Positions 1-8,729 of a stretch of 64,000 bases of DNA are shown in pieces (position 1 is the first letter of the stretch; each line of letters opens with the position of its first letter). This stretch comes from an uncultured Clostridia bacterium (GTDB taxonomy: Bacteria; Bacillota; Clostridia; TANB77; CAG-508), in contig CAPPGO010000003.1 of NCBI GenBank assembly GCA_948678575.1, positions 124,001 through 188,000 on the forward strand, written 5' to 3'. The position numbers and the translations under genes are program-made. The notes under the pieces are model-generated. The model had not been told where the DNA came from. It worked only from the letters and a program-made list of their open reading frames with translations, and searched no databases.

Positions 1-124
1 CTTCTTTTCTGTAACGAGCGATAAATGGAATTGTATTACCATCATCAATAAGTTTAACTGTTGCCTCAACTTGTGTTTCTCTTATGTTTAATTCTTCTGC
101 AATTTTCTTAAAAATTTTTTCCAT
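1..124 (-). CDS. tex: Tex-like transcription accessory protein, N-terminal fragment
   Basis: This is the first 41 codons of a gene that runs off the left edge. The translation begins MEKIFKKIAEELNIRETQVE and continues to a GNTIPFIARYRKE stretch, the characteristic N-terminus of Tex, an S1-domain RNA-binding protein linked to transcription. An AAGGGA ribosome binding site lies about 11 bases upstream of the ATG. The catalytic-core-like and S1 domains lie outside the window, so only the N-terminus supports the call. It is transcribed in the same direction as the gene at 223-2250. Confidence 0.75.
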   Translation of the reverse strand, partial: MEKIFKKIAEELNIRETQVEATVKLIDDGNTIPFIARYRKE

Positions 125-161
125 TTTCTATCTATTCCCTTTCTTTTATCTTGCAAAACAT

Positions 162-197
162 AGAACGCAACAATATACAATTATTGCGTTCTTTTTA
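162..197. terminator. Stem-loop terminator between the 675-aa gene and tex
   Basis: A 9-bp perfect stem (AGAACGCAA at 162-170, TTGCGTTCT at 184-192) is followed by a T-run on the plus strand and by a weaker T-rich stretch on the minus strand. It lies just after the stop codon of the minus-strand gene at 223-2250 and may only partly separate it from tex. Confidence 0.5.
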
Positions 198-222
198 TCA
201 TTAGTAAATTTATATTTATTAG

Positions 223-2250
223 TTAAAATCCAATTGTACCATCATCTTCATCACGATTTTGAGATTTTTTATCAACACTTGCAATTTTTTCTGTATTAGC
301 TGATTTTATAAGTGCTTCTTTTTCCATGTTTTTATTAACAGTAACAGCCCAAGGATTATCATCCATTTTTTTACCTTGTTGTTCCTCTTCTTGTACAAAA
401 TCCATTTGCTGTTGTTGCGTTGGATTTAACTTCATATTATTAATTTGTTGTTCTTCAACTGCTCTTTCGTTTGTTTTTTCTTCTGATTTTATTATCGTAG
501 GTCTATTTATAGGAATATCTGTATTTTCTTTATCTGATGTTCCTGTAACACGACCAATAGCTTCCATAACATTACTACCTAAGTTTATTGCAAAATTTCT
601 AGCTCGTACTGTCAAAGGTTCTAATGAACCATTACCAAAATATGAAGTTTGTTTTATACCATCTTCTCTTGTCACTTCTGGTTTGCCAGCACCTAAGCGT
701 TCTTGTTTATTTGTCCTTGCGAAAAGTCCTTGAATAGCTGGAATATTCTGTATAAAACTTTTAACCTTAGAAAATAAACCTGCTAAACCTGTTTTTTCCT
801 CTACTTCTATTTCATAATCTTTTAATTCTGATTCCGCTTGTATTTCTTCTTGTGCTACATCTTGTGCCATTGCTTCTTGCATTGGAATTTCATCTTGTTC
901 TGGTTGTTCTTCTTGTACAAAAAATTTTTTATCATCTCCAAGTTCAGTAGATTGTTCTTTTTTTAGAGTTTCAGCATAATCTATTGCTTCACTCATTTGA
1001 TCATCTATTGCAAGTTCCGCTACTTCTTGCATTTGTTGAATATCTTCTACCGCACCCACTTCATTTAATTCTTCTTGTAAATCAAATTCAGCTAATGCAT
1101 CTGCAAATTCTTCTAAAAAATCCATTCCAACATCTTCTTTTTGTTGCTCAGTAGTTCCTATACTTTCTGTTTTCATTGCTTGTGTCTCTAATGAATCAAA
1201 TTCTGCTAATCCATCAGAAAACTCGGCTTCCATCCCTGAAAAATTTAATTCATTCATCTCAGAATTTTCTACACTTTGCCCGTGTGCTGTTCTTGTAAAA
1301 TTCAAATTTGGACTATAATCTATCCTAGAATACTGTTTGTTTTGCTGATTTTGTTTATATAAATTTTCAAAACTATTACCTATAACATACTCTGCAAATA
1401 TATTATTTTCAGACTCTATATATCCTTTTCTTAAATTTTGAAAAGCATTTTCTGCACTTTCTATACTCCTGAACCCATTTTCTACATCTCTTGTTAAATT
1501 CTGAACTTGTATGTTCATAATAGCTTGAGTTTCTACTAAAGAAATTAATATTTCTTCAGATTTTTTTAATTCTGAAAAATAACAATTATTTTTATCTAAT
1601 CCAACCATATCTGCTATTTCATCTGGTATAGTTCTAGCAAAATCTATATCTCCTTTTGTAGGTTTATAATCTTGCTTTTGCATTCTTTTACATAATTTTT
1701 GTAACTCAGTAATGACTTCTTGAGTTCCTAATCGCTCTCCTAAAGCATCAACTACTTTATCATAATCTTCTTCATTTAAATCTTTAACAATTTCTGTTGA
1801 ATGATCTCTTAAAAATTCTAAATCTTCAATTTTTAAATTCTTAAAATCTATTTTATCTATTCTTTCCTTTACTTCTTTTGGCGTCATTTGTTCTACAATT
1901 TCATCTATATCTTGTTGCCTTTTAGTTTCAGTTTTTCTTTTTTCTTCTTCTGCTGCCCTTTTAATAATACATTTTTTTTTTATTTTTTTATATATATTTT
2001 GAATATAGCCAGTTCCTAAATTTCCATCTTTATCAATCAATTTATTAATATCCTGATTTTCACTAGTACTTAAATAACCAAAAATTTCAGCATAAAAAGA
2101 TGGCACTTCTTCTCCCATCTCTTTTTCTAAATTATGCTTACTAGTAGCAAGCTGTTCAATTACACTATTCACTTTTTTACTATCTGGAAGCTTTTTACTC
2201 AAAAACATTTCTAACTCAACCAGACCAATTTCTTTTTCTTGACCAGCCAT
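223..2250 (-). CDS. Unrecognised acidic, Gln/Glu-rich protein (675 aa)
   Basis: I do not recognise this protein. It has no signal peptide and no clear membrane segment. Residues 1-260 look helical and charged, with a Lys/Arg-rich patch near residues 85-110. The middle and C-terminal half is very acidic and rich in Glu and Gln (residues about 330-520), with low-complexity stretches suggesting coiled coil or disorder. The tail ends DEDDGTIGF. Codon use matches its neighbours, and AT-rich composition argues against recent transfer. It is divergent from the 154-aa gene at 2410, so the 160-bp gap probably holds promoters for both. A cytoplasmic structural or scaffold role is possible, but nothing in the sequence proves it. 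Confidence 0.6.
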   Translation of the reverse strand: MAGQEKEIGLVELEMFLSKKLPDSKKVNSVIEQLATSKHNLEKEMGEEVPSFYAEIFGYLSTSENQDINKLIDKDGNLGTGYIQNIYKKIKKKCIIKRAAEEEKRKTETKRQQDIDEIVEQMTPKEVKERIDKIDFKNLKIEDLEFLRDHSTEIVKDLNEEDYDKVVDALGERLGTQEVITELQKLCKRMQKQDYKPTKGDIDFARTIPDEIADMVGLDKNNCYFSELKKSEEILISLVETQAIMNIQVQNLTRDVENGFRSIESAENAFQNLRKGYIESENNIFAEYVIGNSFENLYKQNQQNKQYSRIDYSPNLNFTRTAHGQSVENSEMNELNFSGMEAEFSDGLAEFDSLETQAMKTESIGTTEQQKEDVGMDFLEEFADALAEFDLQEELNEVGAVEDIQQMQEVAELAIDDQMSEAIDYAETLKKEQSTELGDDKKFFVQEEQPEQDEIPMQEAMAQDVAQEEIQAESELKDYEIEVEEKTGLAGLFSKVKSFIQNIPAIQGLFARTNKQERLGAGKPEVTREDGIKQTSYFGNGSLEPLTVRARNFAINLGSNVMEAIGRVTGTSDKENTDIPINRPTIIKSEEKTNERAVEEQQINNMKLNPTQQQQMDFVQEEEQQGKKMDDNPWAVTVNKNMEKEALIKSANTEKIASVDKKSQNRDEDDGTIGF

Positions 2251-2345
2251 AATTAATCCTTCATAAATAAAATTTTACATAAATATTATATTATTTTATT
2301 GTTTGCGGTTCAATTACATATATATTACTTTTTATTTACAAAAAA

Positions 2346-2374
2346 TTGACTTTTTTATGTAAACATGTTATAAT
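2346..2374 (+). promoter_or_regulatory. SigmaA-type promoter for the 154-aa gene
   Basis: TTGACT at 2346-2351 and TATAAT at 2369-2374 are separated by 17 bp, an almost perfect housekeeping promoter. It lies 35 bases upstream of the ATG at 2410, with an AGGGGG ribosome binding site between. Confidence 0.8.
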
Positions 2375-2409
2375 TTTAATTAGATTTTAAATTTAGGGGG
2401 AAATTATAA

Positions 2410-2874
2410 ATGTCAGAAGTAATACCAAGAAAACTAAGTAAGGAAACCTTAGATATTCTTTTTAAAGAATTAGCACCATATAATGAAAAAACTACGGCTC
2501 AAAAAATTCCATATACTTACGCTGATGGAACTACTACTAATGTAGCACCTGCACTATTAACTGGTGCTTCTACACCTTTTCAATTCTTAATTACACAAAC
2601 ATATCCTTATCATGATAAGAGTCAAACATATCATCCAATCACAGACTTAATGTTTATATTAACTGAAAATGGTAAAAAAGTGCCTTGGACTCGTGATGTA
2701 AAAGATATGCAATTTTTTATGCAAGCAGCACAAGCATGTATGGGACTTCACACAACCAAGGGTGCTGATGGCAAAACACAATTTGTAGCAGGACTTCTTA
2801 AACCAACTTTTTATAATGAAAAAACAGGACAATTTGAACATAAAAGTAAAATCAAAGAACATGATCCTAGATAA
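2410..2874 (+). CDS. Unrecognised 154-aa cytoplasmic protein
   Basis: A small soluble protein with no signal peptide, membrane segment or motif that I can place. It begins MSEVIPRKLSKETLDILFKE and has several Tyr/Thr/Pro-rich stretches (for example TQTYPYHDKSQTYHPITDL near residues 70-88). The ATG is well supported by an AGGGGG ribosome binding site 8 bases upstream. A consensus promoter precedes it and a perfect stem-loop with a T-run follows, so it is a single-gene transcript. The strong promoter suggests good expression. It is divergent from the acidic 675-aa gene; whether they work together is unknown. Confidence 0.7.
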   Translation: MSEVIPRKLSKETLDILFKELAPYNEKTTAQKIPYTYADGTTTNVAPALLTGASTPFQFLITQTYPYHDKSQTYHPITDLMFILTENGKKVPWTRDVKDMQFFMQAAQACMGLHTTKGADGKTQFVAGLLKPTFYNEKTGQFEHKSKIKEHDPR

Positions 2875-2879
2875 TGGAA

Positions 2880-2906
2880 AGATAGCTATAATAGCTATCT
2901 TTTTTA
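2880..2906 (+). terminator. Intrinsic terminator after the 154-aa gene
   Basis: A 9-bp perfect stem (AGATAGCTA at 2880-2888, TAGCTATCT at 2892-2900) with a 3-base loop is followed by six T residues. Confidence 0.85.
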
Positions 2907-2951
2907 TGTAACAGAAAATATGAACCAGCTCATTATTGTTCTTACAAAAGC

Positions 2952-2980
2952 TTGAAAAAACAATCCATTTACGGTATAAT
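2952..2980 (+). promoter_or_regulatory. SigmaA-type promoter for the ABC-F gene
   Basis: TTGAAA at 2952-2957 and TATAAT at 2975-2980 have a 17-bp spacer, 34 bases upstream of the ABC-F start codon, which has its own AGGAGG site. Confidence 0.75.
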
Positions 2981-3013
2981 AGTATAGTTAGAAAATTTTA
3001 GGAGGTTTATATA

Positions 3014-4606
3014 ATGTTAATTTCAAGTGGAGTTACACTTAGATTTGGAAAAAGAGTATTATTTGAAGATGTAAATATTAAATTTACAAAAGGAAATTGT
3101 TACGGTTTAATCGGTGCAAACGGCGCTGGAAAATCAACATTTTTGAAGATTTTATCTGGTGAAATTGAACCAAATAAAGGTGAAGTTATACTAGATAAAG
3201 GTGAAAGATTATCAGTTTTAAAACAAGATCACTATGCTTTTGAAGGTTATACAGTTTTAGATACTGTTATGATGGGTAATAGTGAACTATACAAAATCAT
3301 GAAAGAAAAAGATAGCATCTATGCAAAACCAGATTTCTCAGAAGAAGATGGAATGAAAGCAGCAAAACTTGAAGAAAGATTTGCTGAATTAGATGGATGG
3401 AATGCTGAATCTGATGCTGCAAAAATGCTTAATGATTTAGGTATTGATGTAGATTTACACTACAAATATATGAGCGAAATTGAAGCAAAAGACAAAGTTA
3501 AAGTTTTACTTGCTCAGGCTTTATTTGGAAACCCTGATGTTCTTTTACTAGATGAACCTACTAACGACTTAGATATTAAGACTATTAACTGGCTTCAAGA
3601 TTTTCTTATAGATTTTGAAAATACAGTTATTGTTGTATCTCATGATAGATATTTCTTAAATAAAGTCTGTACACATATTGCAGATGTTGACTTTGGTAAA
3701 ATTAAAGTTTATCCAGGTAACTACGATTTCTGGTATGAATCAAGTCAACTTGCTTTAAAGCAAATGCGTGATGCAAATAAGAAAAAAGAAGAAAGAATCA
3801 AAGAATTACAAGAATTTATTGCTAGATTTAGTGCTAATGCTTCAAAATCTAAACAAGCTACTTCTAGAAAAAAATCTTTGGAAAAAATTGAGCTTGATGA
3901 AATTAAACCATCAAATAGAAAATATCCATATATTGATTTTAAACCAGATAGAGAACAAGGAAAAGAAGTTCTTGAAATTAAAAACATTTCTAAAACAATA
4001 AATGGTGAAAAAATACTTGACAATATTAGTTTTACTGTAAAAAGAGAAGATAAAATTGCACTTTTATCTGATAATGAAATTGCTAAAACTACACTATTCC
4101 AAATATTAGCTGGTGAATTAGAACCGGACAGTGGAGAACTAGTTTGGGGAACAACTATAACAAAAGATTATTTTCCAAAAGATACTAATTATTTATTTGA
4201 AAACAAAATGAGCATTGTAGATTGGCTTAGACAATATTCAAAAGATCCAGATGAAACTTATGTAAGAAGCTTTTTAGGAAGAATGTTATTCTCTGGTGAA
4301 GAAGCACTTAAAGATGTTGATGTATTGTCTGGTGGAGAAAAAGTTAGATGTGTACTTTCAAAACTAATGCTTTCTGGTGCAAACTTCTTAATGTTTGATG
4401 AACCAACTAACCACTTAGATATGGAAAGTATTACAGCATTAAATGAAGGAATGCAAAAATACAAAGGAATTATGCTTTTCACATCTCATGACCACCAATT
4501 AACTCAAACAGTTGCAAATAAAATTGTTGATATTTCAAATAATAATGTAATTATTAGAGAATGTTCTTATGACGAATACTTACAAGAACAAGTAGAAAAT
4601 AATTAA
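3014..4606 (+). CDS. ABC-F family ATPase, YkpA/YbiT-like
   Basis: A soluble protein with two ATP-binding cassettes and no membrane domain, as in the ABC-F family of ribosome-associated ATPases. Cassette 1 has Walker A GANGAGKST (about residues 35-43), Walker B LLLDEPTNDLD and switch His in VSHDRYF. Its signature motif is degenerate (MSEIEAKDKVK replaces LSGGQ). A Lys-rich interdomain linker lies around residues 255-300. In cassette 2 the P-loop is divergent (SDNEIAKTT), while LSGGEKVR, LMFDEPTNHLD and TSHD are intact. The length of 530 aa fits the YkpA/YbiT branch, where I recall second P-loops of this type as normal. It has its own promoter and an AGGAGG site. The physiological role of this branch is not established; it is not evidently an antibiotic-resistance type. 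Confidence 0.9.
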   Translation: MLISSGVTLRFGKRVLFEDVNIKFTKGNCYGLIGANGAGKSTFLKILSGEIEPNKGEVILDKGERLSVLKQDHYAFEGYTVLDTVMMGNSELYKIMKEKDSIYAKPDFSEEDGMKAAKLEERFAELDGWNAESDAAKMLNDLGIDVDLHYKYMSEIEAKDKVKVLLAQALFGNPDVLLLDEPTNDLDIKTINWLQDFLIDFENTVIVVSHDRYFLNKVCTHIADVDFGKIKVYPGNYDFWYESSQLALKQMRDANKKKEERIKELQEFIARFSANASKSKQATSRKKSLEKIELDEIKPSNRKYPYIDFKPDREQGKEVLEIKNISKTINGEKILDNISFTVKREDKIALLSDNEIAKTTLFQILAGELEPDSGELVWGTTITKDYFPKDTNYLFENKMSIVDWLRQYSKDPDETYVRSFLGRMLFSGEEALKDVDVLSGGEKVRCVLSKLMLSGANFLMFDEPTNHLDMESITALNEGMQKYKGIMLFTSHDHQLTQTVANKIVDISNNNVIIRECSYDEYLQEQVENN

Positions 4607-4644
4607 ATAATACTTGATTTTTTCAAAAATTTATATTAAATTAT

Positions 4645-4751
4645 ATATGTAGCCTTATTTCCCACCAAAAGATATGGCTACATATCGTAAGAGAAACCAC
4701 CACTCTCTTACGAACACCACAAAAAGGACGAACTCCACCAGTTCGTCCTTT
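4645..4751 (+). ncRNA. Three tandem stem-loops with CCACC loops; terminator region or small RNA
   Basis: Three perfect hairpins stand in a row between convergent genes. Hairpin 1 is a 10-bp stem (4645-4654 with 4676-4685), hairpin 2 is 8 bp (4686-4693 with 4705-4712) and hairpin 3 is 12 bp (4723-4734 with 4740-4751). Each loop contains CCACC (4662-4666, 4697-4701, 4735-4739). Hairpin 3 is flanked by an A-run and a T-rich tract and can terminate transcription in both directions. The first two are more than a terminator needs. The shared loop motif suggests either a structured 3' UTR or a small RNA; on the minus strand the loops read GGTGG. Confidence 0.55.
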
Positions 4752-4769
4752 CCCTTTTAATTTAAAAAT

Positions 4770-7082
4770 TTATTCAATAATTTCTAATCCAGCAAATTTT
4801 GCCATTAATCTCTTATGTCCTACTTTTTCAAAGTTTATATCTACTTTTAAGTCTTCTCCCTCAGCTTCTACCATACTGATAATTCCTTCTCCAAACTTCT
4901 TATGGAATACTTTAACTCCTGATTTATATTCTGATAAATCAACATCATTTCCTTTTTTAGATTTGTTTAAATTTTGTAAAAAGCTATCTGCTGTTCTAAA
5001 TTGAAAACTAGAATTACCAACTGCACTTTTAGCAACAACTGTTGTATCTCTATATGAAGTAACTTGTGAATTATGAAAACTATTTCTTGAATTTCCATAA
5101 CTCCATTCATATCTATCATTTGAAGAAAACATATCATTACTGTTTCCACTACTTAAAGCTTCTTCTGAACCATCTAACATATTTACCGGAATTTCTTTTA
5201 AAAATCTTGACACATTATTGCAACTTGTTGAACCATATATTGTTCTTTGCCTTGCACATGTTAAATGCAATTTTTCTTTTGCTCTTGTTATCCCAACATA
5301 GCAAAGTCTTCTTTCTTCTTCTAATTCTTGTGGTTCATCTATTGATTTGTAACCTGGAAAAATTCCTTCTTCCATTCCAACTAAAAATACTACTGGAAAT
5401 TCCAAACCTTTTGCACTGTGTAAAGTCATTAATGTAACAGAATTCTCTGTTTCTTCCATACTATCTAAGTCTGAACTTAGTGCCATTCCTTCTAGGAAAT
5501 CTCCCAAACTATTTTCTGCTGATTCATCTTCAAATTCTATTGCTACTGTTAAAAATTCGTCTAAGTTAGCTAATCTATTTTCAGCTTCAATAGTAGTTTC
5601 AAGTTCTAATGCTTTTGTATAACCAGATTGAGTTAAAGTTTGCTTTACTAAATCTGAAATTTTCATATTATCTTTTTTATTTCTTAAATCTTCAATAGTT
5701 TCTACGAATTCTCTGGTATTTGCATATACTCTTCCAAGTCCGTATTTATCAGCATTTTTTATAATGTCAAACATAGAAATACCTTCTGTATCAGAAAGTT
5801 CTGCAACTTTATCTAAACTTGTTTTTCCTACTCCTCTTTTTGGTTCATTTATAATTCTTGTCAAACTTAAATTATCTGATGTATTTTGAATTAATCTTAA
5901 ATATGCAATAAGGTCTTTAATCTCTTTTCTTTCATAGAATTTCAAACCACCAACAATTTTATATGCAATACCTTCTCTTCTTAAAATATCTTCTATACTA
6001 CGAGATTGTGTATTCATTCTATATAAAATTGCAAAATCTGAATATTTATAATATTCTTCCCTTTTTAATGAATTAATTTGTTCTACAATATAATTTGCTT
6101 CATCATATTCATCAGAACCTCTATATACTTTTGGTAATGTTCCTTCATCATTTTTCGTCCACAAAACTTTTTCATATTTTGTTTCATTGTTTTTTATTAC
6201 TGCATTAGCTACATTTAATATACTTTGAGTACATCTATAATTTTGCTCTAATTTGATAATTCTAGTACCCGGAAAGTCTTTTTCAAAATTCAATATATTA
6301 GAAATATCTGCACCTCTAAATGAATAAATGCCTTGGTCGTTATCTCCAACAACAGTAATATTTCCAAATTTACTAGCTAATAAAGTAATTAATGTAAATT
6401 GAGATTTATTTGTATCTTGATACTCATCTACTAAAACATATTTAAACTTATTAGAATAATATTCTAATATATCTGGATTTTCTGTTAATATTTTTATTGT
6501 AAAATTAATAATATCATCAAAATCTATGGCATTATTTTCTTTTAATTTCTTTTGATATATTTTATATAATTCAGCAATTTGCTCTTTTCTATAATCACCT
6601 TTATATTTAATAGCATATTTTTCTGGTTCTAGCATTTCATTTTTTGCATTACTTATTTCATATAAAACACTTCTATCCGAAAATAATTTATCATCTATGT
6701 TTTGTGCTTTTAAAATTTGTTTCATTAAAGTTTTTTGATCTGATGTATCAAAAATAACAAAAGATGTTTCAAATCCTACTCTATCTATAAACTTTCTTAA
6801 AATTCTAACACAAATTGAGTGAAATGTTCCAATCCACATATCATTTGCAATCTCGCCTACTAAATTTGTAACTCTTTCTTTCATTTCATTAGCTGCTTTA
6901 TTAGTAAAAGTAATTGCTAAAATATCCCAAGGTTTAATATTCTTTTCATCTATTAAATAAGCTATTTTATGAGTTAATACCTTAGTTTTTCCACTTCCAG
7001 CTCCTGCTATAATTAAACAAGGTCCTTCTGTTTGGACAACTGCTTCATATTGTTTTTCATTTAATTCATCTAATAATCCCAT
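4770..7082 (-). CDS. pcrA: ATP-dependent DNA helicase PcrA/UvrD
   Basis: A superfamily 1A 3'-5' helicase used in nucleotide excision repair, rolling-circle replication and removal of RecA. Motif I is GAGSGKT (about residues 29-35), motif Ia ITFTNKAANEMKER, motif II VDEYQDTN, motif III GDNDQGIYSFRGA, motif IV LEQNYR, motif V TLHSAKGLEF and motif VI EERRLCYVGITRA. At 770 aa it is a typical PcrA length, including the C-terminal Tudor-like segment that ends in KVGHKRLMAKFAGLEII. The start ATG follows a GGAG site. The gene stands alone, convergent with the ABC-F gene and divergent from the ZIP transporter. Confidence 0.95.
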   Translation of the reverse strand: MGLLDELNEKQYEAVVQTEGPCLIIAGAGSGKTKVLTHKIAYLIDEKNIKPWDILAITFTNKAANEMKERVTNLVGEIANDMWIGTFHSICVRILRKFIDRVGFETSFVIFDTSDQKTLMKQILKAQNIDDKLFSDRSVLYEISNAKNEMLEPEKYAIKYKGDYRKEQIAELYKIYQKKLKENNAIDFDDIINFTIKILTENPDILEYYSNKFKYVLVDEYQDTNKSQFTLITLLASKFGNITVVGDNDQGIYSFRGADISNILNFEKDFPGTRIIKLEQNYRCTQSILNVANAVIKNNETKYEKVLWTKNDEGTLPKVYRGSDEYDEANYIVEQINSLKREEYYKYSDFAILYRMNTQSRSIEDILRREGIAYKIVGGLKFYERKEIKDLIAYLRLIQNTSDNLSLTRIINEPKRGVGKTSLDKVAELSDTEGISMFDIIKNADKYGLGRVYANTREFVETIEDLRNKKDNMKISDLVKQTLTQSGYTKALELETTIEAENRLANLDEFLTVAIEFEDESAENSLGDFLEGMALSSDLDSMEETENSVTLMTLHSAKGLEFPVVFLVGMEEGIFPGYKSIDEPQELEEERRLCYVGITRAKEKLHLTCARQRTIYGSTSCNNVSRFLKEIPVNMLDGSEEALSSGNSNDMFSSNDRYEWSYGNSRNSFHNSQVTSYRDTTVVAKSAVGNSSFQFRTADSFLQNLNKSKKGNDVDLSEYKSGVKVFHKKFGEGIISMVEAEGEDLKVDINFEKVGHKRLMAKFAGLEIIE

Positions 7083-7247
7083 TTATATCTCCTTCATCCT
7101 TTGAGATATTATTATATCAAATATTAATCAAAAAACAAGCGAACATTAAAAATTTTATTAAATAAATGTTTGCACAAAAATTCTTAGGAATAATAAAGAT
7201 TTTTTAGAATATAAATTAATGTATAGTTTTGTGAAAAGGGTGAAAAA

Positions 7248-7980
7248 ATGGATAATTTAACAAGAGTTAGTTTACTAGGTTTAGCATTTGGAATGTTAGG
7301 AACCACCATTGGTGGAATAATTGGTTCAATTGTAAAAATTAATTCACCTAAGTTTTTAGGATTTATTTTAGAATTTGCAGGTCGGACTTATGACTGCTAT
7401 AATTTGTTTTGATTTAATACCTGATGCCTTAGAATTAGGAAATATCAGCATTTCACTTATTGGAATTATTATTGGAATAGTTAGTATGATTTTTTGCGAT
7501 AATAGTATAAAAAGCACAAATTCAATTAAACATACCAATAAATTATTTAAAACTGGAATGATTGTTTTTTTAGGCCTTACAATCCACAATTTTCCAGAAG
7601 GATTAGCAATTGGTAGTGGTTTTTCAGCTTCTGAAAGCTTGGGATTATCATTAGCTATTGCAATATGTATTCACGATATACCAGAAGGACTTTCAATTGC
7701 ATTACCTTTAAAAAAAGGTGGAATGAATACTACAAAAGCAATATTAATTACTGCTATTTCTGGTATAACTACTGGTATTGGTGCTTTTATTGGAAGTTTA
7801 ATTTCTAATATCTCTCCTAATTTTATATCTATATCATTAGGTTTTGCCGCAGGAGCAATGCTTTATATTGTTTCTTGTGAACTAATACCAGAATCTAAAC
7901 ACATATATAAAGGACGTTTTCCTGCTCTTGGCAACATAATTGGTGTAGTATGTGGTGCAATTGCTCATTCGTTAATATAA
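7248..7980 (+). CDS. ZIP family metal transporter, read through a +1 frameshift at CGG
   Basis: The frame opens at ATG 7248 behind a GAAAAGGG ribosome binding site and encodes a first membrane helix (MDNLTRVSLLGLAFGMLGTT). It reaches CGG at 7383-7385, after which the zero frame stops within 9 codons. Skipping C7383 gives Gly-Leu-Met-Thr-Ala and joins the rest of a ZIP protein (243 aa in all): FDLIP, the metal-site helices HNFPEGLAIG and HDIPEGLSIA, and a C-terminal hydrophobic block. The upstream piece supplies TM1 and the start of TM2, so a start at the internal ATG 7375 would cut TM2. The family imports or exports Zn/Fe/Mn; the substrate is unknown. The gene is otherwise intact. Confidence 0.85.
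7383..7385 (+). other. CGG +1 frameshift site in the ZIP gene
   Basis: The zero frame reads GGT CGG ACT and meets TGA soon after. The +1 frame reads GGT (C) GGA CTT ATG, giving Gly-Gly-Leu-Met, which fits the ZIP TM2. The CDS length of 733 nt is 3n+1. Confidence 0.8.
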
Positions 7981-7989
7981 TATTTAAAA

Positions 7990-8026
7990 AAATCCCCACT
8001 TCTTATCAGATAAGAAATGGGGTATT
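7990..8026. terminator. Bidirectional terminator between the ZIP gene and the 196-aa gene
   Basis: A stem pairing CCCCA with TGGGG and TCTTA with TAAGA lies between the two convergent stop codons. An A-run precedes it and a T-rich tract follows. Confidence 0.8.
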
Positions 8027-8028
8027 TA

Positions 8029-8619
8029 TTAAAATTCATTTAATTCTGTAATTAATTTCTTTTGAAGTGGTATTGCTGAAAATAATGAAACTACTATTCC
8101 TAACTCTAAAATAATAGTTGACACTATTTTATGATTTCTTTCTACTGCAAACTCTTCTAACATATCATTTGTTAAATCTGCTGCAAACTCTTCAGAATGT
8201 ATTGTTTTATATTGATAAGAAGAAACCACTATTGATTTTTCCTCACTATTCAAATTAAGAATTAAAATTCCAACTGAACCAACTACAAATACTGCAATTG
8301 TTATCATAATAAATAAATTTAATCTAGCAGTAATTCTAGATATATTTTCTGGATTTGTTTTACATTTTCTAAAAACATCATGAATGCTTAAACTACATAT
8401 TCCTCTAACAATAAAACATAAGAAAATTACTTCTAAAAGTGGAACTGTTACTGATATTACATTCATATTTGTATTTGGTAATGAGTTCAAACACCAATTT
8501 ATAATTATTCCTAATATGTATGCTACAAATCCAATTAAAACACCATAAGCAACATATCCTGTTATTATAGCCTTTGCCGTTGTACCTATCGATATTTCTT
8601 TTTTATCTTCCTTTTTCAT
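8029..8619 (-). CDS. Unrecognised membrane protein with four predicted helices (196 aa)
   Basis: Hydrophobic segments lie at about residues 15-40, 52-75, 98-122 and 168-185, with a soluble stretch between helices 3 and 4 that is rich in Glu and Ser (about residues 122-165). The N-terminus MKKEDKKEISIGTTAK is charged and probably cytoplasmic. I see no catalytic motif and do not recognise the family. The start follows a GGAGG site. It is a single gene, convergent with the ZIP transporter and upstream of prfA on the same strand with a 110-bp gap. Confidence 0.65.
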   Translation of the reverse strand: MKKEDKKEISIGTTAKAIITGYVAYGVLIGFVAYILGIIINWCLNSLPNTNMNVISVTVPLLEVIFLCFIVRGICSLSIHDVFRKCKTNPENISRITARLNLFIMITIAVFVVGSVGILILNLNSEEKSIVVSSYQYKTIHSEEFAADLTNDMLEEFAVERNHKIVSTIILELGIVVSLFSAIPLQKKLITELNEF

Positions 8620-8729
8620 AGGCTTCCTCCTTAGTACATATTCAATTCATATAAGAACCATGTTGTTATTATAATAAAAATCATATCATAAACAACAAAA
8701 TTAAACAATATTTTTCAAAAATATATTTT

